Shown: positions 16,939 through 25,731 of the stretch, piece after piece
How the letters are laid out: each line of letters starts with the position of its first letter
Position numbering within the stretch: position 1 is the stretch's first letter
Origin: Jiangella gansuensis DSM 44835
GTDB lineage: Bacteria > Actinomycetota > Actinomycetes > Jiangellales > Jiangellaceae
Assembly (NCBI RefSeq): GCF_000515395.1
Contig: NZ_KI911782.1
Coordinates: forward strand, 5,486,070-5,550,069
DNA length: 64,000 nt
Reading direction: 5' to 3'
The notes under the pieces: model-generated
The model's database searches: none
The model's input: only the letters and a program-made list of their open reading frames with translations
What the model was told of the DNA's origin: nothing
Made by a program: the position numbers and the translations under genes

Positions 16939-18921
16939 ATGGACCTGCTGGCATTCCCGTTCGTCGCGACGTTCACGGTCGTCACGGCGCTGGTCTTCGG
17001 CTTCATCGCACAGCGGCTCCTGGGCATCCGGCTCGGTCTCGTCCGGCTGCTGATCACCGGCGCGTTCGTGCTGACCGTCGGCCCGCTGATCATGTACGCG
17101 ATGATGGACCAGTTCACCATCGGTCCGGGCAACTTCGACCAGAGCCAGGGACCCGTGGCGCTCTGGTTCGCGCTACTGGGCGGCGTCCTGACCGTCCTCG
17201 CCTCGATGGCGTTCATGGTGATCGTCGAGGCGTTCCTGCCGCTCGGATCGCTGCCGCCGGCCGTGGTGTGGGGGCGCGGCTTGTTCGGCCGGCTGCGGCG
17301 AGCCAGGCGGTACTGGCAGATCGTCGGCATCGCGATGCGCCACGGGTTGGGCTCGTACCTGCGCGGCAGCCGCGACCGCTCCCTCGACGTCCCCAGTAGC
17401 CGCGCGCAGCTCGGCCGCGCGCTGGCCGCCACCCTCAATGCCGGCGGTGTCACGTTCGTGAAGCTCGGCCAGATCCTGGCCACCCGCCGGGACCTGCTGC
17501 CCGCGGAGGTCGTGTCGGAGCTGTCCCGGCTGCAGGACGACGCGACCCCGGTGCCCTGGTCGGAGATCGAGCCCGTGCTGGTCAGCGAGCTCGGCGCCCC
17601 GGTCGAAGACGTGTTCGCGGAGTTCTCACCGCAGCCGCTCGCCGCGGCGTCGGTCGGCCAGGTGCATCTCGCCCGGCTGCGCACCGGCGCCGAAGTGGTG
17701 GTCAAGGTGCAGCGCCCCGGCATCCGCCCGGTGGTGGAGCGCGACCTCGACATCGCCGCCCGGCTGGCCTCGCGCCTGGAGACCGGCACCCGCTGGGGCC
17801 GGCGGATGGGCGTGAAGGCACTGGCCGCGGGCTTGGCCCAGGCGATCCGCGAGGAGCTCGACTACCGCATCGAGGCGGAGAACATCGCCGCCGTCGCGGT
17901 GTCGGTCAACCGGCAGCCCGACGTCGTCCTGCCCGAGCCGCACCCGGCCCTGTGCTCCGAGCGGGTCCTGGTCATGGACCGCCTGGCGGGCACGCCGCTG
18001 AACCGCGCCGACGACGTCATCGAACGACACGGCCTGGACCGCGAACAGCTGGCCAGGACGCTGCTGGACACCCTGCTGCGCCAGATCGTGCTCGACGGCA
18101 TCTTCCACGCCGACCCGCACGGCGGCAACATCTTCGTCCTCGACGACGGCCGGCTCGGGCTGCTCGACTTCGGCTCGGTGGGCCGGCTCGACGGTTCCCT
18201 CCGCGACGCGCTGCAGCGGCTGCTCGTCGGTGTCGACCGCAGCGACCCGCTGGCCGTCAGCGACGCCCTGCTCGAACTGGTTCCGCGGCCGGACGAGATC
18301 GACCAGCAGGCCCTCGAACGCGACCTCGGCCGTTTCATGGCCCGGCACACCAGCGGGCCCAGCGTCAGCTCCGGCATCCGCATGTTCGGTGACCTGTTCC
18401 GGGTCGTCGCCGATCACGGGTTGGCCATTCCGCCCGAGATCGCCGCGGTGTTCCGGGCGCTGGCCACCGCCGAGGGCACGCTCACCCGGCTCACTCCGCG
18501 CTTCGACCTGATGGGCACGGCCCGCGCCCTGGCCGGCGACTACGTCGAGGAGCAGTACGGCCCGGACCGGATCAAGCAAGCCGCAACGGAGGAACTGGCG
18601 GCGCTGCTGCCGATCCTGCGCCGGCTGCCGCGCCGCATCGAGCGTATCGCCAGCGCCGCCGAGCACGGCCGGCTGAACGTCAACGTCCGGCTACTGGCCG
18701 ACGAACGCGACCGTGCCGTGCTGACCAGCATGCTGCACGAGGTGCTGCTCGCGTTCCTGGCGGCCACCACCGGCGTCATGGCGGTGCTGCTCCTCGGCAC
18801 CGACGGCGGCCCGGACGTGACCGACACCGTCACCCTCTACGCGCTGATCGGCTACAACCTGCTGGCGATCAGCGCGATCCTCGCGTTGCGCGTGCTGGCG
18901 CGGATCTTCCGCCGCGGCTGA
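16939..18921 (+). CDS. ABC1/UbiB-family atypical kinase (AarF), membrane-anchored
   Basis: 660 residues. Four N-terminal hydrophobic segments (residues 5-115) precede the ABC1 kinase-like domain: KLGQILATR (the KxGQ inhibitory motif), AAASVGQVH (alanine-rich nucleotide loop), VVVKVQRPG (invariant Lys), FHADPHGGNIF (catalytic loop) and LLDFGSVG (metal-binding DFG). Two hydrophobic helices close the C-terminus. ABC1 proteins are ATPases needed for isoprenoid-lipid metabolism, classically ubiquinone; actinomycetes use menaquinone, so the exact substrate is unknown. GAGGAG lies 13 bases before ATG 16939. The 93-bp gap before it contains only a small GC-rich hairpin near 16860. Confidence 0.88.
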   Translation: MDLLAFPFVATFTVVTALVFGFIAQRLLGIRLGLVRLLITGAFVLTVGPLIMYAMMDQFTIGPGNFDQSQGPVALWFALLGGVLTVLASMAFMVIVEAFLPLGSLPPAVVWGRGLFGRLRRARRYWQIVGIAMRHGLGSYLRGSRDRSLDVPSSRAQLGRALAATLNAGGVTFVKLGQILATRRDLLPAEVVSELSRLQDDATPVPWSEIEPVLVSELGAPVEDVFAEFSPQPLAAASVGQVHLARLRTGAEVVVKVQRPGIRPVVERDLDIAARLASRLETGTRWGRRMGVKALAAGLAQAIREELDYRIEAENIAAVAVSVNRQPDVVLPEPHPALCSERVLVMDRLAGTPLNRADDVIERHGLDREQLARTLLDTLLRQIVLDGIFHADPHGGNIFVLDDGRLGLLDFGSVGRLDGSLRDALQRLLVGVDRSDPLAVSDALLELVPRPDEIDQQALERDLGRFMARHTSGPSVSSGIRMFGDLFRVVADHGLAIPPEIAAVFRALATAEGTLTRLTPRFDLMGTARALAGDYVEEQYGPDRIKQAATEELAALLPILRRLPRRIERIASAAEHGRLNVNVRLLADERDRAVLTSMLHEVLLAFLAATTGVMAVLLLGTDGGPDVTDTVTLYALIGYNLLAISAILALRVLARIFRRG

Positions 18922-18939
18922 GCGCTCGCACCGGACGGG

Positions 18940-19245
18940 CTACTGCTCCTGCTGACGCGTCAGCGCCGCCTCCAGGCGTTCCACCTTGCCGGTGATCTCG
19001 CCGGTGTGACCCGGCCGGATGTCGGCCTTGAGCACCAGGCTGACCCGGTTGCCGTGCCGGCCGACCGCCTCGCAGGCCCGGCGGACGACGTCGAAACACT
19101 CCTCCCACTCACCCTCGATGGTGGTGAACATGGAGTCGGTGCTGTTGGGAAGGCCGGAGGCGCGGACGACGGCGACGGCGTCGGCCACCGCCTCGGCGAC
19201 GGACTCACCGGTACCGGACGGGGCGACGGAGAAGGCGACAAGCAT
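18940..19245 (-). CDS. MTH1187/YkoF-like thiamine-binding protein
   Basis: 101 residues matching the thiamine-binding/MTH1187 family: MLVAFSVAPSGTGESVAEAV, SGLPNSTDSMFTTIEGEWEE and a C-terminal SLVLKADIRPGHTGEITGKV. The fold is a ferredoxin-like tetramer; thiamine or pyrimidine binding is shown for some members only. ATG 19245 is chosen because TACCAT (19257-19252) ends six bases upstream; the frame extends to 19278 without supporting signals. It converges on the ABC1 kinase gene, with 18 bp between stops. Confidence 0.82.
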   Translation of the reverse strand: MLVAFSVAPSGTGESVAEAVADAVAVVRASGLPNSTDSMFTTIEGEWEECFDVVRRACEAVGRHGNRVSLVLKADIRPGHTGEITGKVERLEAALTRQQEQ

Positions 19246-19276
19246 GCCGCCATGGTAGGCAGCACCCACCACCGTC

Positions 19277-19324
19277 ATCGACAGGGCGTCACCACCCGCC
19301 TGGGGGTGGCAACGCCCTGTCGAT
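19277..19324 (-). terminator. Long hairpin terminator after the membrane protein gene
   Basis: Arms ATCGACAGGGCGT (19277-19289) and ACGCCCTGTCGAT (19312-19324) are perfectly complementary, and CCACCC/GGGTGG continue the stem inward. It lies 22 bases beyond the stop of the gene at 19347-20447 and insulates the downstream promoter at 19252-19257. Confidence 0.82.
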
Positions 19325-19346
19325 CACGCGGAGGCGGCGGACGCCG

Positions 19347-20447
19347 TCACGACCTGCCGCACTCCACGCAGGCACCGCGCCGGCGCAGGTAATAGGCGAG
19401 CGTCCCGGCGGCGAGGGCCACTCCCCACAGCGGCCAGAGCAGCGCCGGGCCCACCGCGGCCCAGCTCTCCGCGTCCAGCGGGATGGCGGCACCTCCTACG
19501 CTCGCCCGGATCAACCCGAGTCCGCCCGACGTCACCAGGACCGCCACGATCGATGCCGGCACGACCGCCAGCCCGATCGGCACCGGCCGGCCACGCCGTC
19601 CCGGGATCCACCACGGGAAGACCTCGCCCCAGCGCTGCACCAGGCCCAGTGTCAGCACTGTGCCGACCAGGGCGAACGAACCCAGCCACGCGCCGGACCA
19701 CAGCGAACCGTCGGCGACCGCCTCGGCATGCAGCTCACGGTCCATGCCGAGCGGGAACCCGGCCACCCAGATCCACCGGGTCACGGCATAGAGCGCCGGG
19801 ATGGCCGCCGCGACGTAGACGGCGGGCCGGCCCCAGCGGGCCGCGGCCTCCGGCGTTGTCCATGCTCGCCGGTGCGCGCCCCGGCCGCAATACGCGCAGG
19901 TGCCTGCCGTACGGCGCGCGTACGCGAGCGTCGCCGCCGCCCACAGGAAGCCGCCGACGATGGCGACCGCCTGGTGCAGGTACTCCGCCCCCAGGACCTC
20001 ACCGGCGCTGGCGCGCAGCTCCGCGTCGAACGGGCTCAGCACGAGCAGCATCGGCAGGTAGCCGACCAACGCCAGCACGCGGGTGTCCGGGATCGCCACC
20101 AGCAGGGTCGCGGCGAGCACCGAGCCGAAGCCGAGCGCGAACCGCCGCCGGACAGCAGGGACACCCGTACCGGCACCGGCCATCGCGACGCCCATCGCGG
20201 TGGCGACCAGGGCGACCGCGGCGAACAACGGCGCGCCGACGTCCGCGGGCACGTCGCCGAGCAGGGACTTCACGTCGTCAGGGGCACCCGTGGGGAAGCC
20301 GGACCCGGTGAACGTCCAACCCAGCGCCACCAACGCGTACCCGGCCGCCCACAGCGTCGCCGCCCAGGGAACCCATACCGGCCAGCGGCGGAGCACACCC
20401 CGTCGGCCACGCGGTGTCGCCTGCTGCTTCGTCATCGTCTCGTTCAT
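19347..20447 (-). CDS. Integral membrane protein with two CxxC zinc-ribbon-like loops
   Basis: 366 residues, about nine hydrophobic segments. Two cytoplasmic-looking Cys motifs, CAYCGRG near the middle and CVECGRS at the extreme C-terminus, could together hold a zinc or a redox disulfide. I do not recognise a function. ATG 20447 is used; a second Met four codons later is possible. It lies 101 bp downstream of a kinase-regulator pair on the same strand and may be in that operon. The intervening 20448-20548 shows no gene. Confidence 0.65.
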   Translation of the reverse strand: MNETMTKQQATPRGRRGVLRRWPVWVPWAATLWAAGYALVALGWTFTGSGFPTGAPDDVKSLLGDVPADVGAPLFAAVALVATAMGVAMAGAGTGVPAVRRRFALGFGSVLAATLLVAIPDTRVLALVGYLPMLLVLSPFDAELRASAGEVLGAEYLHQAVAIVGGFLWAAATLAYARRTAGTCAYCGRGAHRRAWTTPEAAARWGRPAVYVAAAIPALYAVTRWIWVAGFPLGMDRELHAEAVADGSLWSGAWLGSFALVGTVLTLGLVQRWGEVFPWWIPGRRGRPVPIGLAVVPASIVAVLVTSGGLGLIRASVGGAAIPLDAESWAAVGPALLWPLWGVALAAGTLAYYLRRRGACVECGRS

Positions 20448-20548
20448 GACATCAACGATGTCCGCCGCGCGCCGCCGGGACCTCCCGCGTCGCGGTGATC
20501 GGCCTCCCCCGTGCGGGTGAGCCGTCCCCGAGGTTCGCGCCGCAGGGG

Positions 20549-21193
20549 TCAGCGCGGGCTGATGAACCCGGACTCGTAAGCGGCGATGACCGCCTGCGTG
20601 CGGTCGCGCACGCCGAGCTTCGTCAGGACGTTCCCGACGTGTGTCTTCACCGTCTCGACGCCCACCACCAGCCGGCCGGCGATCTCGGCGTTCGACAGCC
20701 CGGCCGCCATCAGCCGCAGCACCTCGGCCTCGCGGTCGCTCAGCCCGGCGTGGGCGAGGGCGTCGCCGTCCGCACCGCCGTGCGCGGCCGACAACTGCCG
20801 GATCGCGGCCGGGAACAGCAGCGAGTCCCCGCCGGCCACGAGCCGGACGGCCTGCAGGATCTCCTCCGGCCGCGCCCGCTTCAGCAGGAACCCCTGCGCA
20901 CCGGCGCGCAGCGCCTCGTACACGTAGTCGTCGTTCTCGAACGTGGTGACGACGAGGATGCGCGGCGGGTCGTCGTAGCGGGCCAGCAGGCGGGTGGCCT
21001 GGATGCCGTCGACCGCGGGCATGCGCACGTCCATGAGCACCACGTCCGGCCGCAGCCGGGTCACCAGCGGACCCACCTCGGCACCGTCGGACGCCTCACC
21101 GACGACGTCGAGGTCCGGCTCGGCGTCGATGATGGCCCGCAGCCCTGCCCGGACCAGCGGTTCGTCGTCGACCAGCATTACCGTGACAGTCAT
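20549..21193 (-). CDS. NarL/LuxR-type response regulator
   Basis: 214 residues: receiver with DD (9-10), phospho-acceptor Asp55 (VVLMDVRMP) and FLLKRARPEE, followed by a LuxR-type HTH (LSDREAEVLRLMAAGLSNAE, then VGVETVKTHVGNVL). ATG 21193 overlaps the kinase stop by four bases (ATGA), so the two are translationally coupled partners. Targets are unknown; the membrane protein immediately downstream is the obvious candidate. Confidence 0.9.
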   Translation of the reverse strand: MTVTVMLVDDEPLVRAGLRAIIDAEPDLDVVGEASDGAEVGPLVTRLRPDVVLMDVRMPAVDGIQATRLLARYDDPPRILVVTTFENDDYVYEALRAGAQGFLLKRARPEEILQAVRLVAGGDSLLFPAAIRQLSAAHGGADGDALAHAGLSDREAEVLRLMAAGLSNAEIAGRLVVGVETVKTHVGNVLTKLGVRDRTQAVIAAYESGFISPR

Positions 21194-22461
21194 CGTCTCC
21201 CGCCTCTGGCCGGAAGGTGGACGCGGACCCGCCAGACATCACCGTCGGCGGCCGCGGAGAGGTCGCCGCGCAGCAGCCGCACCCGCTCACGCATCCCGCG
21301 CAGGCCGCGTCCGCCGCCCGGCCGCGACGACGGCGACGGGGCCGGCTGGCCGGGCGCGGCCGGCACCGGCAACGGGTTCGACACGTCGATGTCCACGCCG
21401 GCCGGCGAGGCCGCGACGAACAGGTGCACCGGAACCGCCCCGGCGTGGCGGACCGCGTTGGTCAACGCCTCCTGGACGATGCGGTACGCCTCCCGCGACA
21501 CCGCCGGCGGGGCCGCATCGAGGTCGCCGCGCACGTCGGCGCGCAACTGGACGCCCGCGGCCCGGGTGTCGTCGACCAGGCGGGTCAGGTCGGCGAGCGT
21601 TCGCTGCGGCGAGGCGTCCGGGTTCGGGGCCGTGCCCCCCGCGCGCAGCACGCCCAGCACGTGATCGAGTTCGGCCATCGCCGACCGGCCGGCCTCCTCG
21701 ACGGCCACCAGCGCCCGGCGGGCGAACTCCGGGTCGGTGTCCAGCACCCTGCGCGCCGCGGCTGCCTGCAGCGTCGTCACCGTCAACGCGTGACCGACGG
21801 AGTCGTGCAGTTCGCGGGCCAGCCGGTTGCGCTCGGCGAACTCCTCGGCCTGCGTCTCCAGCGCGATCAGCAGCTCCGCCGGCGACGGCCCCAGCAGCAG
21901 CGGCGCGAACTTCGCCAGCAGCGCACCCAGCCCGGCGATCAGGTACAACGTCACGACCACCACGCCGAGCGCGGCCGCCACCGCCCATCCACCGGTCACC
22001 GGCTCCAGCAGGTCCTGCGAGATGACGCCATCCCAGTCGTCGCCACCGAACCCACGCGCCAGGAGCACTGCCGTGATGGGCGCGCAGAACAGGATCGCCA
22101 GCATCGCCACGCCGCCGCACACCAGATGCAGCACGTACCAGCCGGCGCCGAACAGCCGCGTCTCCCACGGCGGATCCGCCACCGGGTCGGGCAGGTCGAC
22201 ATCGAGCAGGTTCCGCGACGCCGTGATCTCGAGCGCGCGCAGCGCCGGGAGGAACGGCGGCACGGCGGCGATGACCACGGTGACCACCACCAGGATGACT
22301 GTGGGGGCTCGCGGCACGGCCGGGTCGGCGAACATCTGCGCGAACCCGGTGGCCAGCAGGACGTGCGGGATCAGGATGACACCGCCGAGCAGCAGATGCA
22401 GCCCTCGACGGGTCATGGTCCGGACGTGCCAGGGCGCCCGGATCCCGCGTAGCCATCCCAC
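21190..22461 (-). CDS. Two-component sensor histidine kinase (NarL class)
   Basis: 423 residues. Hydrophobic segments at about 20-40, 54-75, 107-135 and 158-190, then HisKA_3 with NRLARELHDSVGHALTVTTL (His219 phosphorylated) and a HATPase domain (EALTNAVRHAG; the G box reads GGGRGLRGM near the C-terminus). GTG 22461 is the annotated start; ATG 22416 (residue 16) is an alternative closer to the first TM helix. It resembles Streptomyces kinases of unknown signal. Its partner overlaps its stop. Confidence 0.88.
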   Translation of the reverse strand: MGWLRGIRAPWHVRTMTRRGLHLLLGGVILIPHVLLATGFAQMFADPAVPRAPTVILVVVTVVIAAVPPFLPALRALEITASRNLLDVDLPDPVADPPWETRLFGAGWYVLHLVCGGVAMLAILFCAPITAVLLARGFGGDDWDGVISQDLLEPVTGGWAVAAALGVVVVTLYLIAGLGALLAKFAPLLLGPSPAELLIALETQAEEFAERNRLARELHDSVGHALTVTTLQAAAARRVLDTDPEFARRALVAVEEAGRSAMAELDHVLGVLRAGGTAPNPDASPQRTLADLTRLVDDTRAAGVQLRADVRGDLDAAPPAVSREAYRIVQEALTNAVRHAGAVPVHLFVAASPAGVDIDVSNPLPVPAAPGQPAPSPSSRPGGGRGLRGMRERVRLLRGDLSAAADGDVWRVRVHLPARGGRR

Positions 22462-22485
22462 AGGGCCGATTGTCGCAGGGACCGG

Positions 22486-23079
22486 CTACGGCACGTCCGT
22501 CTCCACCGGTTTCGACGGCACGGGCTCGTTCCGGATCATGGACAACGCGACATCGCAGGCAGCGTCGAAGACCTCGTCGGCCGTCGCGTCCACGTCCGCC
22601 ATCAGGATCGGGCTGCTGTGCAGCGCATAGAAGGCCATCCGGCTGCGCAACTGGACGGGCAGCGGGTCCGCCGGGTCGGCCACGAAGTCGAACAGCGCCT
22701 GCATCCGGCTGCGCATCGCGTCGCCGGCCTTGTGCACGCGCATCGCCGGCTGGTTCTCCATGATGAACCGCAGCAGCGGCGCTCCCTGGCTGCGGATGAC
22801 CTTGCCGTACCGCTCGATCAGCTCGCACTGGGCCTGCGGAGTCGGAGTCTGGCCGCGGGACCATTCGACGATCTCGTCGACGGCGGCCAGGAAGTCGTCC
22901 ACGATGCTGTGGACGATGTCGTCCTTGCTCTTGAAGTGGTAGTAGAGCGACGCCTTCGTCATGCCCAGCCGCTCGGAGATCTCACGCAACGACGTCTTGT
23001 CGTATCCGCGCTCCGCGAACAGCTCGAGCGCGACGTCCTGGATTCGCGTCCGAGTGCTCACGAGGTCTGGTTGTTCCAT
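22486..23079 (-). CDS. TetR/AcrR-family transcriptional regulator
   Basis: 197 residues with the TetR HTH near the N-terminus: TRTRIQDVALELFAERGYDK, TSLREISERLGMTKASLYYHF. The ligand-binding half is helical with no recognised specificity. ATG 23079 is chosen because family members begin 10-15 residues before the first helix; the longer open frame (to 23565) overlaps rplI. A perfect 10-bp palindrome lies 29 bases upstream. The kinase start is 24 bp downstream, so it may co-transcribe with the two-component genes; a separate promoter is not obvious. Confidence 0.85.
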   Translation of the reverse strand: MEQPDLVSTRTRIQDVALELFAERGYDKTSLREISERLGMTKASLYYHFKSKDDIVHSIVDDFLAAVDEIVEWSRGQTPTPQAQCELIERYGKVIRSQGAPLLRFIMENQPAMRVHKAGDAMRSRMQALFDFVADPADPLPVQLRSRMAFYALHSSPILMADVDATADEVFDAACDVALSMIRNEPVPSKPVETDVP

Positions 23080-23107
23080 GGGGGCGCCGGGCTTTCGTGG
23101 GATGACC

Positions 23108-23117
23108 TGTCCGGACA
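23108..23117. promoter_or_regulatory. Palindrome upstream of the TetR gene
   Basis: TGTCCGGACA is a perfect 10-bp palindrome 29-38 bases before the TetR start. Position and symmetry suit an autoregulatory TetR operator; no binding data exist. Confidence 0.4.
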
Positions 23118-23181
23118 ACGTCCAGCTCATCTGACTGGTTCCCCGGCTGGACCCGGCCCAAACGGGTGCCCGAACGCACGA

Positions 23182-23216
23182 AGGGCCCGCCACCGGCAGA
23201 GGCCGGGGCGAGCCCT
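23182..23216 (-). terminator. Terminator of the rpsF-ssb-rpsR-rplI operon
   Basis: An interrupted hairpin with paired blocks AGGGC/GCCCT, CGCC/GGCG and CCGG/CCGG and a six-base loop, 15 bases beyond the rplI stop. Confidence 0.65.
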
Positions 23217-23231
23217 GTCGTGAACCAGGCG

Positions 23232-23678
23232 TCAGGCCGGGACGACCTCGAGGCGCACCTGTGCGGCGACCTCGGGGTGCAGCCGCACGGTGACGCTGTG
23301 CGACCCGACGCTCTTGATGGGCGAACCCACCTCGATGCGCCGCTTGTCGATGGCCGGACCGCCGGCCGCGCTGACCGCGGAGGCGATGTCGGCCGCCGTC
23401 ACGGCACCGAACAGCCGGCCGGAGTCGCCGGCCTTGGCCGCCATGGTGACCGCCGTGGACTCCAACCGCGTCTTGACCGCACGCGCGGAGTCGAGGTCCT
23501 CGAACTCGCGGGTCTGGCGGGCCCGGCGGATGTCGTCGATCTGCTTCTGGCCGCCCTTGGTCCACGCGATCGCGAAACCGCGGGGCATGAGGTAGTTGCG
23601 GCCGTAGCCGTCCTTGACCTCGACGACGTCACCGGCGGCACCGAGCCCCGGGACCTCCTGAGTGAGAATGAGCTTCAT
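23232..23678 (-). CDS. rplI: 50S ribosomal protein L9
   Basis: 148 residues, standard length. [34 protein letters not shown] (the N-terminal rRNA-binding domain; [16 protein letters not shown] is the start) is followed by the long connecting helix and the C-terminal domain with [11 protein letters not shown]. The start is ATG 23678, 16 bases after rpsR. Last gene of the operon. Confidence 0.97.
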   Translation of the reverse strand: MKLILTQEVPGLGAAGDVVEVKDGYGRNYLMPRGFAIAWTKGGQKQIDDIRRARQTREFEDLDSARAVKTRLESTAVTMAAKAGDSGRLFGAVTAADIASAVSAAGGPAIDKRRIEVGSPIKSVGSHSVTVRLHPEVAAQVRLEVVPA

Positions 23679-23694
23679 GCGTCCCTCACCTTCC

Positions 23695-23931
23695 TCAGCG
23701 GGCCGTCGAGGTGTAGGGCAGCAGCGCCATCTCGCGGGCGTTCTTGATGGCCGTGGCGACGTCACGCTGGTGCCGCGTGCAGTTTCCGGTCACCCGGCGG
23801 GCACGGATCTTGCCGCGGTCGGAGATGTACTTCCGCAGCAGCGACGTGTCCTTGTAGTCGACGTAGTCGACCTTGTCCTTGCAGAACGCGCAAACTTTCT
23901 TCTTCGGTTTGCGCAGCGGGGGCTTTGCCAT
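23695..23931 (-). CDS. rpsR: 30S ribosomal protein S18, zinc-binding (C+) form
   Basis: 78 residues: [20 protein letters not shown], then [23 protein letters not shown]. The CxxC at residues 14-17 and the later Cys in GNC mark the C+ form, which can bind zinc; actinobacteria often carry a second, zinc-free copy used in zinc shortage. S18 binds S6 on the platform of the 30S subunit. ATG 23931; the gap to ssb is 76 bp and to rplI 16 bp. Confidence 0.96.
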   Translation of the reverse strand: MAKPPLRKPKKKVCAFCKDKVDYVDYKDTSLLRKYISDRGKIRARRVTGNCTRHQRDVATAIKNAREMALLPYTSTAR

Positions 23932-24007
23932 CGCGGTGCTCCTCCTTCGGGGAGCCCGGTCGCCTCGCTGGCCGCGGCGGACCGGGATGGGTTGATCTCG
24001 ATACGGG

Positions 24008-24526
24008 TCAGAACGGGGGCTCGTCGGCCGGCGGACCGGCCGGAGCACCCCACGGGTCGTTGCCGCCCTGCGGCTGACCGCCGCCGGACGGCGTGGCCCA
24101 CGGGTCGTTGCCGGCAGGCGCACCGCCGCCGCCACCGAAACCGCCACCGCCCCCACCGGAGCGCTGGGTCTTGGTGACCTTGGCGGTGGCGAAACGCAGG
24201 CTCGGGCCGATCTCGTCGACCTCGAGCTCCACGACCGTGCGCTTCTCGCCCTCACGCGTTTCGAACGAGCGCTGGCGAAGACGGCCCTGTGCGATGACAC
24301 GTGCGCCGCGTTGCAGCGACTCGGCCACGCTCTCCGCTGCCTGCCGCCACACCGAGCAGCGCAGGAACAGGGCGTCACCGTCCTCCCACGTGCTGGTCTG
24401 CCGGTTGAACGTGCGGGGCGTGGACGCGATCGTGAAGTTCGCGACCGCGGCACCGCTGGGCGTGAAGCGCAGCTCAGGGTCGTCGGTCAGGTTCCCGACG
24501 ACCGTGATGACGGTCTCGCCTGCCAT
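24008..24526 (-). CDS. ssb: Single-stranded DNA-binding protein
   Basis: 172 residues. OB fold at 1-110 ([57 protein letters not shown]), a Gly/Pro-rich linker with [11 protein letters not shown], and the acidic tip ending DEPPF, which docks partner proteins. It coats single-stranded DNA during replication and repair. ATG 24526, 15 bases after rpsF. Actinomycetes often have a second, shorter SSB; this is the major one by context. Confidence 0.97.
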   Translation of the reverse strand: MAGETVITVVGNLTDDPELRFTPSGAAVANFTIASTPRTFNRQTSTWEDGDALFLRCSVWRQAAESVAESLQRGARVIAQGRLRQRSFETREGEKRTVVELEVDEIGPSLRFATAKVTKTQRSGGGGGGFGGGGGAPAGNDPWATPSGGGQPQGGNDPWGAPAGPPADEPPF

Positions 24527-24541
24527 GGCTAAAGGTCCCTC

Positions 24542-24832
24542 TCAGTGGGCTTCAGGCCGAACGACCTTGGTACGCAGCACCGACTCGGACAGACCGAGCT
24601 GGCGGTCGAGCTCTGCCACTGTGTCGGCCTCGCACGTGACGTCGAGCACCGCGTAGATGCCCTCGCTCTTCTTGCTGATCTCGTACGAGAGCTTGCGGCG
24701 GCCCCAGATGTCGACTTTCTCGACCGAGCCACCGGCCTCACGTACCACCCCGAGGTACTGCTCGAGGCTGGGTGCGACGGTGCGCTCCTCGGACTCGGGG
24801 TCCAGGATCACCATGACCTCATAACGACGCAT
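24542..24832 (-). CDS. rpsF: 30S ribosomal protein S6
   Basis: 96 residues: [20 protein letters not shown], then [21 protein letters not shown], typical S6 without the long acidic tail. First gene of the ribosomal/replication operon. Its Shine-Dalgarno is exceptionally complete (AGGAGGTGATCC, 24847-24836), complementary to the 3' end of 16S rRNA, and is partly buried in a leader hairpin that resembles the S6:S18 binding RNA. Confidence 0.97.
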   Translation of the reverse strand: MRRYEVMVILDPESEERTVAPSLEQYLGVVREAGGSVEKVDIWGRRKLSYEISKKSEGIYAVLDVTCEADTVAELDRQLGLSESVLRTKVVRPEAH

Positions 24833-24835
24833 GCC

Positions 24836-24884
24836 GGATCACCTCCTGTGGTCTTCGCGGCCACGGTCTCTCCGTGGCAGGAGG
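24836..24884 (-). promoter_or_regulatory. S6:S18-type autoregulatory leader of rpsF
   Basis: In the rpsF leader a lower stem pairs CCTCCTG (24884-24878) with CAGGAGG (24848-24842), the latter being the Shine-Dalgarno. Stacked on it is an upper hairpin, CCACGG (24878-24873 region) with CCGTGG (24866-24861) and loop AGAGA. On the 3' side between the stems is an unpaired stretch of about 12 bases beginning CCG. A hairpin with an asymmetric bulge carrying CCG, just upstream of rpsF, is the published signature of the RNA bound by the S6:S18 complex to repress its own translation. The arrangement is seen; function is inferred. Confidence 0.72.
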
Positions 24885-24977
24885 GCTGAACGTCGATGGC
24901 CCGGTCGGACGCACGTAGGTCGTACGTGACCAGGCCGTCGCCAAGGCTACCAGCGATCGCCCCAAACACCGATTCCG

Positions 24978-24986
24978 TTGTCCACA
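24978..24986 (+). promoter_or_regulatory. Perfect DnaA box upstream of rpsF
   Basis: TTGTCCACA lies about 150 bases before rpsF, in the 415-bp gap 24833-25247. The gap otherwise holds the rpsF leader, a -10-like TAGCCT reading towards rpsF near 24945, and the promoter of the rightward gene at 25248; no further gene is seen in it. The box is a match to the actinobacterial consensus. Confidence 0.5.
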
Positions 24987-25247
24987 ACCCCGCGACCGCT
25001 TCGCAGATGATCACGTCCACCATGCGTGTACCCGCTCCACCAGGAATGCTTGCCCCAGGAGGGACGGGCACGACCGGTGCTGGGACGGAGGCCGGAGGTG
25101 TCCTCTCTCAGTGCCGGTTCGGGATGCAGGCAGCGGTGACCGTGGTCAGGGCTTGTCCGGCCCGACGACCGCGTGAAGCGGGAGAACGCCTGGGGGAGCA
25201 CCGGCGTGTGAATCGCACACATCCGTCGTTCACTAGAGTGGCCAGGA

Positions 25248-25673
25248 ATGAGCGACGGGACGAACTGGCGCGACAAGCGGCGCGAAGCGCTGGCCGCCCA
25301 GGCCGCCGCATTGGAGCGACAGCGCGACGCGGAGACCGCACAGGCACGCCGGCTGATCGCCGACTTCGTCACCGCCATGACTTCGCGTGGGCTCGCTCCG
25401 CATCCACTGCGCGCCAGGAGCTCCGCCGGCGGCACCTATCGAACCGGGCTGACCGGCTGGTACCTCCGCCGCAACCATGCGCTTGCGGTCGGCGCCGACG
25501 GCGAGTTCTACGTCCTCGACGTGCCGGCGCGGCTCGGTGGCCGGTTGCGCGGGGTGACGGTCGACCCGTCGGACCCGCCGCTGCACGTCGGGCGCGGCGC
25601 ACGCGACGGCGAGTCGATGCCGTTGGGCGATCTTCTCCGCCAGCGCCTCGACGCGGGGCCGGACTTCCCCTAG
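25248..25673 (+). CDS. Conserved hypothetical protein
   Basis: 141 residues, soluble. A basic helical N-terminus (NWRDKRREALAAQAAALERQ, then RDAETAQARRLIADFVTAM) is followed by a compact domain with TGWYLRRNHALAVGADGEFY and VLDVPARLGGRLRG. I know of no function. TAGAGT (25234-25239) ends eight bases before ATG 25248, suggesting a leaderless mRNA; AGGA immediately before the ATG could also help. It is divergent from rpsF. Confidence 0.65.
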   Translation: MSDGTNWRDKRREALAAQAAALERQRDAETAQARRLIADFVTAMTSRGLAPHPLRARSSAGGTYRTGLTGWYLRRNHALAVGADGEFYVLDVPARLGGRLRGVTVDPSDPPLHVGRGARDGESMPLGDLLRQRLDAGPDFP

Positions 25674-25731
25674 CTCGCGCGGCGAACTGCTGCCAGGCGG
25701 CTGTTGTCCGCGGCCCCCTCCCCTTTCGCCA

